DNA of 64,000 bases from Marchantia polymorpha subsp. ruderalis (lineage: Eukaryota; Streptophyta; Marchantiopsida; Marchantiales; Marchantiaceae): positions 23,386,501 to 23,450,500 of the forward strand of contig AP031351.1 in the NCBI GenBank assembly GCA_037833965.1, written 5' to 3'. The position numbers and the translations under genes are program-made. A model generated the notes under the pieces. The model saw nothing but the letters and a program-made list of their open reading frames with translations, was not told the DNA's origin and made no database searches. This document shows positions 10,381-21,399 of the stretch, piece after piece. Every line of letters begins with the position of its first letter. Position 1 is the stretch's first letter.

Positions 10381-11227
10381 CTTTCCCATCAGAAGTGCAG
10401 ATCAGGAACCCATTTCCTTTGCGTGTTTGTGTCCTTGAGTTCTGTCACCACGCACGAGGAGTTACAACTTAGCGTTCCGCATTTTGTAGCTGAAGGCCTT
10501 CGGCCGAATGTTCAGAGCTAGTACATTGGTTAGAGACTTGAGTAGTTCGGATCTGCACCTGCGGGTGACTGCCGATGCTCAGAGCCAGTGACTAGTTAGA
10601 TACTTGAACAGTTTCGCCCCTACACCTTCGAGTGTTCCTTTCTGATTGTACTCCCTTGGGATTTTTCCCCTGAATGCCAAAGTGAAGTTTTGCTACTTCG
10701 TGTAAGCCTTGGTTGTAAATTCAGGCTACGCTGCAGCAGGTGCCTTGAGGGTAACCCCTGTAGTATTTCTGGGAATGACAAGTGCCTGAGAATTCAAACT
10801 CTTCAATAGACTGTTGTTGTGTTACTGGAATGTTTCACAGTGAGTCCTTCAGTGCGGACCTGTGTTCTCTGCGTGTTTTGTGAGTTGAGAGTGTTGTTCA
10901 CCGCGTAGGAGTGACTTCGATCCGAAGTAGGCAGTCCAAACCGGATTTCCTACACTAGCAGCAAGCTAGTGGAAGTGTTGTAAAAGCCGGAGTTGGAAGT
11001 CACTGCCCGCAGCTTTGCCGAGTGTGCTCGCGAGAGACTTTCCCCCTGAAATCTTGAAGTAGAGGTCCTAACGGATCTCTGGGCTGTGTTTCTGTAGTTT
11101 CAGGTGTGTGTGTGTGTGTGTGTGTTACGCTGCACTGTGCGACCTCCGAGTGCGCTCCGAGTGGACACTTGCAGTATTTCTGGGAGTGACAGTTGCCTGA
11201 GAATTCAAACTCCTCAATAGTCTGTTA
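10381..11227 (+). repeat. Two-unit imperfect tandem repeat, about 415 bp each
   Basis: Both halves contain, in the same order, a TGCGTGTTT...CACCGCG phrase, a GTAGC/CGAAGTAGG phrase, and a closing block CAGTATTTCTGGGA...CCTGAGAATTCAAACTC (10759-10815 and 11172-11227). The same two-fold organisation is kept in the relative at 18300-19100, so the duplication predates both copies. A (GT)n run lies at 11104-11125. Confidence 0.6.
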
Positions 11228-11323
11228 AAACGTGACACTTTGTACCCTGTGTGTTCCTCTGTCCCTGTGGGTTCGACCTTTCTACCACTATATTGCAGTT
11301 TTAGCCTTTAGTGGGTTATTACA

Positions 11324-11328
11324 GTGAT
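11324..11328. repeat. Target-site duplication GTGAT, right
   Basis: Partner of 5920-5924, directly after the CA end of the 5.4-kb unit. Confidence 0.7.
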
Positions 11329-11384
11329 TGAGCCATAAAACTCATATTTCATACATAGGATTTTGTACGCACCCAGGATGTGGC

Positions 11385-11512
11385 AATGACAATCAGTAAT
11401 TAATTTTTCTAATCTTAGCAGCTGCTCCTGCTCTATACCTTGATCGTTAGCATTGAATATGTCTGATATCATACAGGTGAGAGTGAAACAGGCCAGCATT
11501 GTTACAACATAA
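11385..11512 (+). pseudogene. Relic of a lectin gene 5' end
   Basis: GCAGCTGCTCCTGCTC at 11418-11433 is identical to the 5' UTR of lectin gene D (57638-57655 region). About 25 bases later an ATG at 11459 opens MSDIIQVRVKQAS, which parallels the lectin start MTYSIHVRVIQTK. The frame stops at 11510-11512, and similarity ends after about 13 codons. The rest of the gene is absent. Note CAG|GTGAGAG at codons 6-8, which resembles a splice donor, so an exon 1 reading is possible but unsupported by any exon 2. Confidence 0.5.
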
Positions 11513-14500
11513 ATTCTCTTATGTTCTTAATCTGTCTATCTGGATGCTTTTGGGCAAAGCATCCTCAGTGGTTTCATATTTCATGATTCTAAGTTGGAGT
11601 TCTTATTTCAGTATGAAGTTCTTACCTTCTCACTGAAACGCTCACACACGGAATGGAGGCTCAGCTTAACACACCGTGATGATCAATGCTCCATCCATAG
11701 ACGGAGTGTACAGTTTGGTATCAAGTGAGCTTTGTCCGTCCCTTCATGTTTATTATAATGTAAACGACTTCTGACCACAGGTTGATAAGATCAATTCAAA
11801 TCACCTCCCTATAAATAGCTGGATATATGATATCTATGACGTTGAATCGTTTGCGCATGAAGAGCTCAATGTTCCATAATAGAAATGCTAGAATCATGAC
11901 CACAAATACTACACATCCCTGTGTAATTTCGCGTTGGCGGAGTAAAGGGTAGCCATCTTCACTAAGAAAATGCTCTCCCTACAGCTGAAATCTCGCGCGA
12001 AATAGTCGAACAAGGTATTCAACAGGATGTTCTATATCAGACTCTCTTTAGGAATTCTTCCTGCTCGTTGCAATCATCTCGTGAACGCATCACCGCTAGC
12101 GATTTGAAAAAGAATTTTTTATTCTCATATATACGCGTTCGGTTTTTTTCTTCCCAAGAGTATGTGGAAGTAAATCTCCTTGGTTAAGCTTTATTCTCCA
12201 AGCCAATCATCTTCTCAAATAGGTTGAGACTTCAATTCTAGTCCAAAACTGATACAACTCAAAGGAGCTCATGAAACTTGTGAGGTTTAGGCTCCCGAAC
12301 ATATATGGACTTGCAGTATCGTACGTTCATGATGTGAAAATTGTTTCATTACAGGGTGAAGGCTATTTCTGCAATAGATGCCTCCATGTTGGAATATGTA
12401 AAGAGCACTGCACTAGAATTGAGACACGGTATTACTCCTCTGTAATCCAGAGATACGTAGGGACCAGTTAAGAGCCTGTGGTCAAATTCTTCACACATGC
12501 TCTTTGCTGTTTTTCTTTACGCCATATCGAAATTTGTCAACATGTCCTTCACCATCCGCAAGAGTGATCCAAAACAACCGCTTTGCTTGGTACAACTACA
12601 TTGGAAGAACGCCTGGCACTTTGAAGATGGCGGAGTATGGAAGAGGAGAGTGGTAAGCAGGTCCTGTATGCGGATGATAAACTGTAGCCGATCGACCGGC
12701 ATGCTATGCTTAAAGTAGACATCTGACAGTTTCAACTTTTCGATACAGCTCTCAGTTTGTTCTTCTCGCAGTCTGACACTGAGTACTCAACCCCCCTTCA
12801 TTTCTACAGCCGCTTCGATGTCACGCAGTGAACTCTTATATGATATGCATGATAAGTGACGTCAATACTTTGGGATCAAAAGCAAGCGCAATATTGCGAC
12901 CAACAAGTATGAAGCACGTGCATAATTCATTCGTAGATTCTATGAGTCTACGATGACCTCGAGCTTGACTTGAGCTGTACGACTGGCAATTGGTTGTAAC
13001 ATACAGAGCTGGCACATGACAAAATGAACGTGGATTTGTAACAACTACGAAGCCCATTGGATGGCTCTTCACAACTTCTAGGTGAGATTTAAACTTCTAG
13101 GTGAGATATAAGTGTAATCGCTAGATAGATCATTCAGCTTTTCTGGTTCGTACGGAGAGAACAACGAGATGCTGAGCTCTGAAAGAGTCTTCAATGGGAA
13201 CATCAGACTGACAAATGCGTCCTGAGTTTGAAGGACTGGTAAGTGATTCATACGTACAGAATTGGCACATGACGTTATGAGCTTGGATTCATAACAACTA
13301 CGAAGCCGATTGGATGTCTCTTTACATCCAACAGGTGTGCTGCACTAGTTTCAAATTTCGAGACGAGCGTTTCGGCTACATGGATGAATTCTGTTTGTCT
13401 CTCTCGTAGGAACCCTACGAGGGGATTCTCGGTCTACATGGTGCCCAACCTTGACTGGTGTGCCCTGTCAATCCCATGTATATAGAAATTATCACGTTTT
13501 TCCAATCAAATGCAGACAGTGACGCTTGATAAAGAACAAACACACCAGAGAAATAAAATGTAACTCTCTTTCATATTCATACTTTGAGCATCCACCGACC
13601 CGTACATTTGTAAATTGCAGCTTAATTCGCAACCCTCCAAAACGATCAAAAAAAAATTGCGATGCAGGACGCTACTGCGTCCTGCATCGAGCCAAGCTTT
13701 CATATCGATCACATCATAACCAAACAATCAGGCTGCCCACTGGAAGACTGTAGGTTAACACCTTTCGTGGATAACGATAAAAAGATCCTATTGTTTTCTT
13801 CCATGTTGTGCATGTGAGTGCCAGAGTCTCCTGAAGCCTTCGAAGAGTCTCTTCAGATTCGCCCATTCGGCCCGCGAGGGGCGAACCTGTAAAGGTGTCA
13901 AAGGACAGCGGAAAAGAATATAATGGAATAGAATATTGTTACAATGATACGTACTTATTTTCATAATCCGTATATATTTTAGAGTTGGGTTGTGTAGCAG
14001 ACAAGTTCAGACTTTCAAATATTCTGTTGAGAAACGTTCTTGAAGTATAAGTAAATCACTTAGAATTATTCGTTTCTGGCTGACCCTTTTCTACAAGTTT
14101 CAGCTGGTTTGAATGTGGATGAAGAGGGTCATATGATTCAACTATAGTAAGAAAGTTTTTAAAAGTAAAGTCAAGTGACAAGTTATTTTCACTGAAATAT
14201 TTACATCCCTTCTATCTTCATGTTAAACTTCCTTATAAAACCCCATCTGCAACTTACTCACTTACATCAGCAACAATCCTTATTGGAGAGCTTCGAAAGG
14301 AACTTGATGAGATTTTTACATTTATTCAAACTTTGATCGAAGCTCCAAAAAGATATTGTAGTTTCTTTATATTCCAAATCATTCTTACTCCGCCGTTTCT
14401 AGACTTATATATTTATGAATTGTTGAAAGGTCTTCTAATTATTATTAGTACACATTTGACTGATTTAGGGACCTCATTCCTAAGTGGTAATCATTTGTCT

Positions 14501-15780
14501 TAGAGTTGGTTTCAGATGACTCATCTGAGTTGAAATTATACTGTAAAAAAACTTCCATTACTGAACGTTACCTTTACTTGTTAAACGTATCAAGATTCTT
14601 ACATATGCACAGTAGTTACAGAGCAGTTTTAGAAAATCACGTCCTTCTAATGATTTGACCTAGTTATTAGAAAGCGGGTGAGAGAGTAATTAAATAATTG
14701 AATAGGCTTCTTGCACAAATTGTATGAAGATTACATGCAATCATGTTCCGTAGATTCCTGTAAGGATCTCACCGGTTCAAGTTATCAAACTCCTTTCAGT
14801 CTAGTCCTTGCGCTATTTGACGTCCGTCAAGTTGCTGAGAATGCTCCTCCACACCTCATTTAACGGGAAGAACATATTGTCAATCATGCTGAGAATATTT
14901 TCAAACATTGAGTATTATACTACAGAACCTGACAGAATGGTTCTCAGGGTTCTATTCGATGCCACAATCCCATTTTCTAAACGTGCCGAAAGATCTGTGG
15001 AAGGTCCAACTAATATTCCAAAATGGCTGAGACTGAGTGCAGTACGTGTGGCAAACTCTCCCCATTTATAAATGCCCTTTAGATTCTGATCCACACAGGG
15101 ATATTGTGTCTCATACGTACTGAAAACATCCTCAAGAAAGACGCGCTGTAGACTCTGTCCGAACCTACAGCGACTGCGACGAGGGAATATAGAAAGGTGA
15201 GCGAACACAGGTTTGAGGGACGCCCTCATACCGCATACGAAGTACACTTTCTTGGAGATAGTGCGCACTGGCAATCAATACCTCCTATATAGACACACTA
15301 CCATTTTGTCCTCGCCGTAGTCCTCAGATGGGAGGTAAAACTTGATAGAAAGAAGAAAAGTAATTTCATAAATAATATTTCCAAAATGTTTTATAGGAAA
15401 ACCATTATTTCTTCTACTCTTGATTCATACAAAATTTTAAAAAATTGGCAAGTTCTTAATTAATTTTTTCAATTTTGCATGATGTGTATGCATAAATAGA
15501 AAATTGATTTTTCAAATCCAAGTTCATATTTCATTCGAAAAAATTTTTGTAGATAAAAGATGTGAGGTATCATTTATTTGCTCACAATCGCTATGTGTCT
15601 ACGCTCAAGCGCCGGGGTTGCTACCTTTTACTAACACTATCTAATTGTTTATTTATTTTCTCTTTGAGTGTTCTAATATCTTCTACTCTTCCTATTTAGT
15701 CCTAAGTCAAAAAGTGAGCACACAATTGAGCTAACACTTATGCTAATACTACAAGATGGTAGATGGTACAAACAAAAAAT
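11513..15780. other. No recognisable gene over 4.2 kb
   Basis: Moderately AT-rich with short, unrelated open frames; the longest is 119 codons at 14915-15274 on minus, with no motif I recognise. 12835-13080 weakly resembles the unit at 47980-48589, and two phrases near 13030 and 13275 repeat each other. No transposon domains, RNA genes or clear promoters are seen. Confidence 0.5.
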
Positions 15781-15945
15781 AATTATTCAGTGATCAAAAG
15801 AGAGTACTTAGATGTAATATTTTCACTTAAAAAATTTTGACACTATCTTTTGGGTGAAAAATTCACTATAGTGACTGATCATAAGACCTTGAAATATATA
15901 TTCAACAAGCCTAATGTTGAGGAGAGGTTTAACCATCTTTAGCTT
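15781..15945 (+). pseudogene. Ty3/gypsy RT-RNase H fragment
   Basis: Reads REYLDVIFSLKKF-stop-HYLLGEKFTIVTDHKTLKY, the start of the gypsy RNase H domain (TDH motif), with an in-frame TGA. It breaks at 15943 where a copia-type LTR begins, and resumes at 17148. The remainder of RT upstream is not recognisable. Confidence 0.75.
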
Positions 15946-17147
15946 GTTAGAACTAAAGTAGAGGTTACTCTAAATATTGATATAGATACTTTAGCGTGCA
16001 CTGGTCATAGTTTAAACGTCAACGATCTGTGAGACCGGATGTTCCACATGTGTACTATGTTGTAGAAGTAGCCATGTGATTAATAATGATAAGCCAAGAT
16101 ATATCTAAGTCTAGTTAGTTATGACTAAATTAGTAAGTTATAACTAAGTTTATCTAGTCATGATTAAGTTTAATTATAATTTCTATAGTTGGAAAAATAA
16201 TTAGAAGAGTGTAATAGTGGAATGAGCACTTCTATTTTGTCTTTTACAAAGATTTAGATTCCAAGAAATTAGATATTTGACTATAAGCTTGGAATTGATT
16301 GGTTTGACTAAATGTATGAAAGATGATTTGCTAGACTAAGTCTAATGTTGACTTAATGGCTAAAAAGCTTCTAGAAATTTTAAAATTTTTAATGGCATAT
16401 TGTCACCTCAATCTCAGATTCAAGAAACTTCTAGAAGGTTTAGGTAAACCAATGGCATGTTGCCACGTATAATGGGTTTGTAAAACTTACATACGGAAAA
16501 GTGAGTTAGGAGAAATTACCACATATTACTATGATAATTTCTCAAATAGTATGAATATAGAGGTAGAGTAGCATCTCTCAAGCAAGTTTGGAGAGTCATG
16601 TATGAGTACTTGTTTCAAAAATGAAGGAGTGATGTTTTTCAATATCTTAGAGTTCGACGTGTGTTTGAGTTTATGTGAATTGAATGATGTATGAAGAGTT
16701 TGTGTGAGAGTTTGTTTGAGACACAAATATGAGTGAGAATCCTAGTCTACTAAAGTCATGATGAGCTACTACAAAGCCATCTAAGATAAACCTTAGTGAG
16801 AGTCAGCCTAGAAGTTGCAGATTCGTACGTTTGGTAGGTAAAGAATATGTGAGTTAGTTGACCTTACCACGTCAACGATCCGTGTGCTTGTTAGATAAAA
16901 ATTAAATATGTTAGCTAGTGTGTTACTTAGGAGCGACACGTTAGCAACCGTGTGCTTGTTAGGATTATCTGCCATATCATTCATCCACTATGAGTGAAAT
17001 AGATGGTGATGATAAAATCTTATCATTTTGTCCTTGTTGGGAAGAGCTATATAAGGCAAAGTAGATCATTGTTGGTATAATTCATCTTTAAAGTTTATGT
17101 TTTTATTTTCGCGTAAACTTTTCTTCAAATCTTAGTGTTACAGGAGT
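15943..17147 (+). mobile_element. Copia-type LTR inserted in the gypsy RNase H region
   Basis: Starts TGTTAGAACTAAAGTAGAGG and ends near TCTTAGTGTTACA, with a promoter-like GCTATATAAGGC at about 17047. It matches 62372-62800, and 1604-1858 in reverse. It separates two halves of one gypsy coding region, which proves insertion. No internal copia genes are present, so it is a solo LTR. Another LTR is nested inside it at about 16045-16830. Confidence 0.65.
16045..16830 (+). mobile_element. Gypsy-type LTR nested inside the copia-type LTR
   Basis: Similar along its length to 20510-21290, the presumed 3' LTR of the surrounding gypsy element. Shared landmarks are GTTATGACTAAAT, CTTCTATTTT, and ACAAAGCCATCTAAGATAAACC near the 3' end. 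The copia LTR phrase GTCAACGATC lies on the left and resumes on the right, so this is a later insertion. Exact ends and target duplication could not be fixed by eye. Confidence 0.5.
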
Positions 17148-17317
17148 ATAGCAAGATGGAAACAACTACTAGCACAGTTTGATTATACTATTGAGGATCG
17201 ATCTGGAAAGAAGCATGCTAATGCAGATTTGATGTCAAGAGTTTATGATGAGAGAGTAGATCAATCAGTGGATGATACTTTCTAGGACAAATATTTATTA
17301 GTCATGGACACGGTGAT
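17148..17317 (+). pseudogene. Ty3/gypsy RNase H to integrase linker fragment
   Basis: Translates as RSIARWKQLLAQFDYTIEDR followed by SGKKHANADLMSR, the conserved end of gypsy RNase H. One stop codon lies at about 17284-17286. The frame continues LLVMDTV and is interrupted at 17318 by the 1.88-kb unit. Confidence 0.8.
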
Positions 17318-19197
17318 TGTGGTAATCCACTTTTTGTTTTTTTTGGAATTATAACATTTTTTAATAGTAAGTACCGCGGTAGCAGCTGTAAATAATAATC
17401 GGTATGCGAAAACAGAGTAAAATGGGAATCTCAAGATCTAAGGGAATCGAGGGCAGTCTAAGGGGTTTGAGCTTAGGCCACAATTGGGCGCCTTGGACGG
17501 AACGGGCGGTTCATGCTACAGGACGCGCTTTGAGTGCCTTCGGCGGTAGAGTGCCTTTGTTGGAAGAGTGAATCCCTCATAACTTTTTCAATTCATAACG
17601 CCTTGACTTAGTTAGGGTATTGTTGAATAGAGCTCAACACGCTTGTTCTAACGAGCCCAAGAACTCTTAAAACGGATTAGGGATCACTGAGTTATGAGTG
17701 TCAAAAGTGATTGATATGGATAGGCAAAGTCGCGGAAGAGTGCCTTCGGCGGTACGCGTAAATAGATTTCCGACGGCGCAAGCCGGCGTTGTCATGAATG
17801 TTGAATGTAGAAGCAGAACAACGGAGCTTGAAGTCGCACGTGGGAAGTAGGCCGTTATCCATCATCGCGGAAACGGCATTCAAGCAGCCTGTGGGTACCT
17901 CAGACCTCGGAGAAGGAATTTTGGCCTTGAAACAGAGATCTTGCGGGGCTCATATCTTTGCGCTGGAGGGTCAGATGGAGCTGAAATTTCATTAGGCCGT
18001 TGATGTCAGCTGGTCGTGCATGCTTGCAAATTTTCAGCCTCAGATCTTGGATCCAAAGCTGTTAAAGACGCTAGCGGCTCAATGTAGTAGGTTTAGATTC
18101 AAATTTAGAGTTAGACTCAGATTAATGGTTACGGCTAGATTTAGATAGTAAGTTAGAGGGGAAGGCAGCCGCCAACTTCTCTGATGTAGGATCTGTTTGC
18201 GGCTCGCACCGTAGCCGATGAAGTGTAGTGTTAGGTAGTTAGAATTTTAGAGTGTATAAAATAGTTCAAGGCGTTGGCCGTGGGGGATTTTTCAATTATG
18301 GAAGTTCAGTTCAGGAATTCGTTTTCTCTGCGCGTTTGTGTCTTTCGTTCTGTCACCGCGCAAGAGGAGCTACAGCTTGTCGAAGTTACCGCATTTTGTA
18401 GCTGAACGCTTTCGGCCGAATGTTTTGAGCTAGCAGATTGTCTAGTCAGGATCTTCAAATTCGGACTTACACCTTTGGACGATTTTCCCTGTTTGTAATC
18501 CTTCAGGATCTTTCCACCTGAATGCCAAAGTGAAGTTTTGTTAACTTTAGAGTAAGCCTTAGTTGAAATTCAGGTTGTGTGTGTTACGCTGCTTGAGGCG
18601 CATTCGGTGGTAGCCTCCACAGTATTTCTGGGAATGACTAGTGCCTGAGAATTCAAACTCGTCAATAGATTGTTAAGTTGTGACACTCGATCTTTTCTCA
18701 ATTCAATTTCTCAGTTCGGATTCTTGTATTCTCTGCGCGTTTTGTGAGTTGAGTGTGTTGTTCACCGCATGAGAGGAACTTTGGTTTGACGAAGGTACCG
18801 CATCCGAAGTAGGAAGTCCAACCCGAATGCTCTGTACTAGCAGTGACTAGTGATAGAGTTGTAAATTCGGAGTTGGGATCACTACTTGCAGATCCTCTAA
18901 GTGTACTCTTGGGAAACTTTCCCCCTTAATCTTAAGTAGAGGTCCTAATCGACCTCTGAGTTGTGCTTTTCTAGTTTCAGGTGTGTGTTGGGATGAGCTA
19001 CGCTGCACTTTGTGTCCTTCGAGTGACCTCCGAGTTGAGCACTTGCAGTATTTCTGGGAGTGACAGTAGCCTGAGAATTCAAACTCCTCAATAGTCTGTT
19101 AAAACGTGATACTTTGTACTCTGTGTGTTGACTCTGTCCCTGTGGGTTCGACCTTTTGCTACTATACTGCAGTTTTAGCCTTTGGTGGGTTATTACA
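17318..19197 (+). mobile_element. 1.88-kb deleted relative of the GC-rich TG...CA unit
   Basis: Begins TGTGGTAATCC and ends GGTTATTACA, as the 5.4-kb unit does. The leader includes the CGTTG...CAACG-type hairpin module and GCCTTCGGCGG motifs. The tail has TATAAAATAG and the same two tandem repeats, but the long ORF is missing (about 17760-18180 is unrelated filler). Flanks are GTGAT (17313-17317) and GTGAC (19198-19202). Removing the unit plus one flank joins the gypsy reading frame as DTV-TSVPEEYKE, which confirms both ends and a 5-bp target duplication. Confidence 0.8.
18255..18264 (+). promoter_or_regulatory. TATA box (TATAAAATAG) of the 1.88-kb unit
   Basis: Equivalent in position to 10348-10357 of the complete unit, about 942 bp from the 3' terminus. 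Confidence 0.5.
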
Positions 19198-20490
19198 GTG
19201 ACATCGGTACCAGAGGAGTACAAAGAGATTTCAAAGTTTATCTCCAAATGAGAGTTTCCTCAAGATATGCATTTTAGAGAAAGAAATGCATTGGTCTAGA
19301 GATGTCAACCCTATATGATTATGGAGAAAGTTTTATTTCATCAAGGAGCTGACAATCTTCTATGAATAGCAGATGGAAGAAGAGGAGCATGACAACTCAT
19401 GAAGTAGTTTCACAAAGATGCAATGTGTGAAATACATTTTGCGGAGAAGTTAATTGATTTCAAAATCCTTGATGCTGGTTATCATTGAAAAGATATTTTC
19501 AAAGATTATGTGAAATTTTGCAAGAATTGTGATGTGTATCAAGCTTTTGCTAAAAAATCCATGAAAACTTCTTCTTTGATTTCAGTTCTAATGTTAGGTT
19601 TTTTTGAAAAATGGAAGATAGATTTTGTACATTCTTTGAATCTTACTCCTCGGATAAATAAGTTCATTGTGATAGCTACAGATTATTTTACCAAGTGAGT
19701 AGAGATAGAACAATTTAAATTTACTAATGAGAAAGCGATTGGTAAATTTTTGTATGATAAAATCATAATCAGATTTTGTTGTCCCTTGGAGTTGGTATTG
19801 GATAAAGGAGGAGAGTTTGTGAAAAGTATGATTCAAATGATGTTCGATCATTTTTTATCACTACCTATAAACCCAATGCTAATGGATTGGCAAAGCGGAG
19901 CAACTACACTCTTTTTATGATGTTGGCCAAAGATGTAGACATGAACGGGAACAAGCAAAACTGGAACAAAAGGTTACATGCTATATTGTGGAAGTATCGG
20001 ACGACATGGAAAACATTAAACGGAAATTCATGATGTATGGAATTGAATCAAAGCTTTTTATACAATTTGACTTGACTACTTTCATAACATTCCAGCACAG
20101 TTTGAAGAAAATGAATGGAGAAGAAACCATCAAGTCTCGCCAACAACATTTGATGAAGTTGGAGGAAACTTAAGATTTAACCATGGTACGAGTGGAACGA
20201 GCTCAATAGTTGCAAAAGAAATATGACGACAAACAAAGTGGAAATCAAGACTTGAAGCCGTTCAAGGAAGATTACTGAATGATGCTCTTTGATGCAATTA
20301 GATACAATAAAGCTAGAAAAAAGTTTCTTGCTACATATTTTGTACCTTTCATAGTTGAGATGTGTGCGGAATCTTTACTTATGATATCAAGGAGTTAGTA
20401 GGACGTAACTTTGATCGAATCAACCACAACAAGCTGAAGCTATTTCATCAAATATTAGATTCTTTCACTCCGAGGACGTAGTGAAATCTT
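19198..20490 (+). pseudogene. Ty3/gypsy integrase region, decayed
   Basis: Continues the gypsy frame as VTSVPEEYKEISKF, then CQPYMIMEKVLFHQGAD, typical of the pre-integrase zinc-binding region. The integrase core follows: CKNCDVYQAFAKKS, WKIDFVHSL, FIVIATDYFTK and ELVLDKGGEFVKS (the DDE region, with Asp to Lys-flanked changes). The C-terminal GIFTYDIKELVGRNFDRINH and NKLKLFH end near 20450. Multiple stops and frameshifts make it non-functional. Confidence 0.8.
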
Positions 20491-20509
20491 CGTCCGAGGA
20501 TAAATTTAA

Positions 20510-21290
20510 TACTCGATGTTGTATGTGTGAAATAGAACTAGTAATAACCAAGGAGTTTATCATGATTAGCTAGTTATGACTAAATCAAGCCAGTTGGAAC
20601 TAAGTTTATCATGTTATAACATGTTTAGTTATAATGAGAATACTTGGCAAAATAACTAGAGCAGTTCTAGACCGATTTGAGTAAGCGCTTCTATTTTTTC
20701 TTGTAAAAAAGTCTAGATTTCAAGAGCAAAGACTTTTGACTTCATATCTAATTTTGATTGTTTAACTAAATAATTGAGATTTCATTGGTTAGACTAAATT
20801 TAATGCTGACTTAGTGGCAACTAGAGGTTCTAGAAGTTGAAACACACAAATGTCATGTCACCACGTCAATCTAGTCACTAGTAAACATCTAAAAAGTTTG
20901 GATAGCCAATGACATGTTGCTACTTAGTGATAACCAATCAAACTTACTATGGTTTATTTTTGTAAAAGTAAGTTAGATAAGAATTACAATTTTTTATTAT
21001 GGTAAATTCTCAAGTAGTACGTATAGAGAGGTATGAAAAAATCTTTCAAAAAAATTTCGAGAGTTGTAAATATTTGTGTAAATATTTGTTTTTTTTAGGA
21101 AAAAGTAACGATTTTCAGTATCGATGTGTGTGTGAATTAGAGTGATAAAACTAAGGAATTGCATGAGAGTGAGACATGAACATGAGAGATAATCCTAGTA
21201 TTCTAAAACCATGATGAGTTAACACAAAGCCATCTAAGATAAACCTAAGTGAGAATCTGCCCGGAAGTTATAAAACAACATAAAAGCATT
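20510..21290 (+). mobile_element. Presumed 3' LTR of the gypsy element
   Basis: Follows the end of the integrase coding region by about 20 bases, starting near TGTTGTATGTGTGAAATAG and ending near AAGTTATAAAACAACA. It is homologous to the nested LTR at 16045-16830. Strong AT enrichment suggests old, methylation-driven decay. Confidence 0.5.
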
Positions 21291-21399
21291 GGGGTCATAT
21301 ATATCCAACACCGTCAAGCTATCTCAGTTATAAACAATTAAATATGATTATTACTCCTTGACTAGAGTTAACCTCAACATTTACTTTGTGATTAATATG

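Larger units (their letters stand above)
5925..11323 (+). mobile_element. 5.4-kb GC-rich TG...CA transposable unit carrying one long ORF
   Basis: Bounded by TGTGGTACC at 5925 and GGTTATTACA at 11323, with imperfect terminal inverted repeats and a 5-bp GTGAT duplication on both sides. Inside, in order: a 1.24-kb GC-rich leader full of short palindromes, the 1020-codon ORF (7169-10231), a TATA box at 10348 and a 0.95-kb tail with two imperfect tandem repeats. No second long terminal repeat, primer-binding site, protease, reverse transcriptase or integrase is visible. A deleted relative (17318-19197) has the same two ends and the same TATA-to-end distance. It is either a giant solo LTR whose U3 carries an ORF, or a non-autonomous element; the sequence alone cannot decide. 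Confidence 0.75.

Noticed and set aside
14915..15274. 119-codon open frame on minus
   Set aside because: No domain, no paralogue in the window and no promoter context; it may be chance.
19205..19220. GGTACCAGAGG after a TTATTACA end, like a Met-tRNA primer-binding site
   Set aside because: The bases are in-frame gypsy coding sequence (SVPEE) that continues from 17317 once the inserted unit is removed, so it is not a primer site of that unit.
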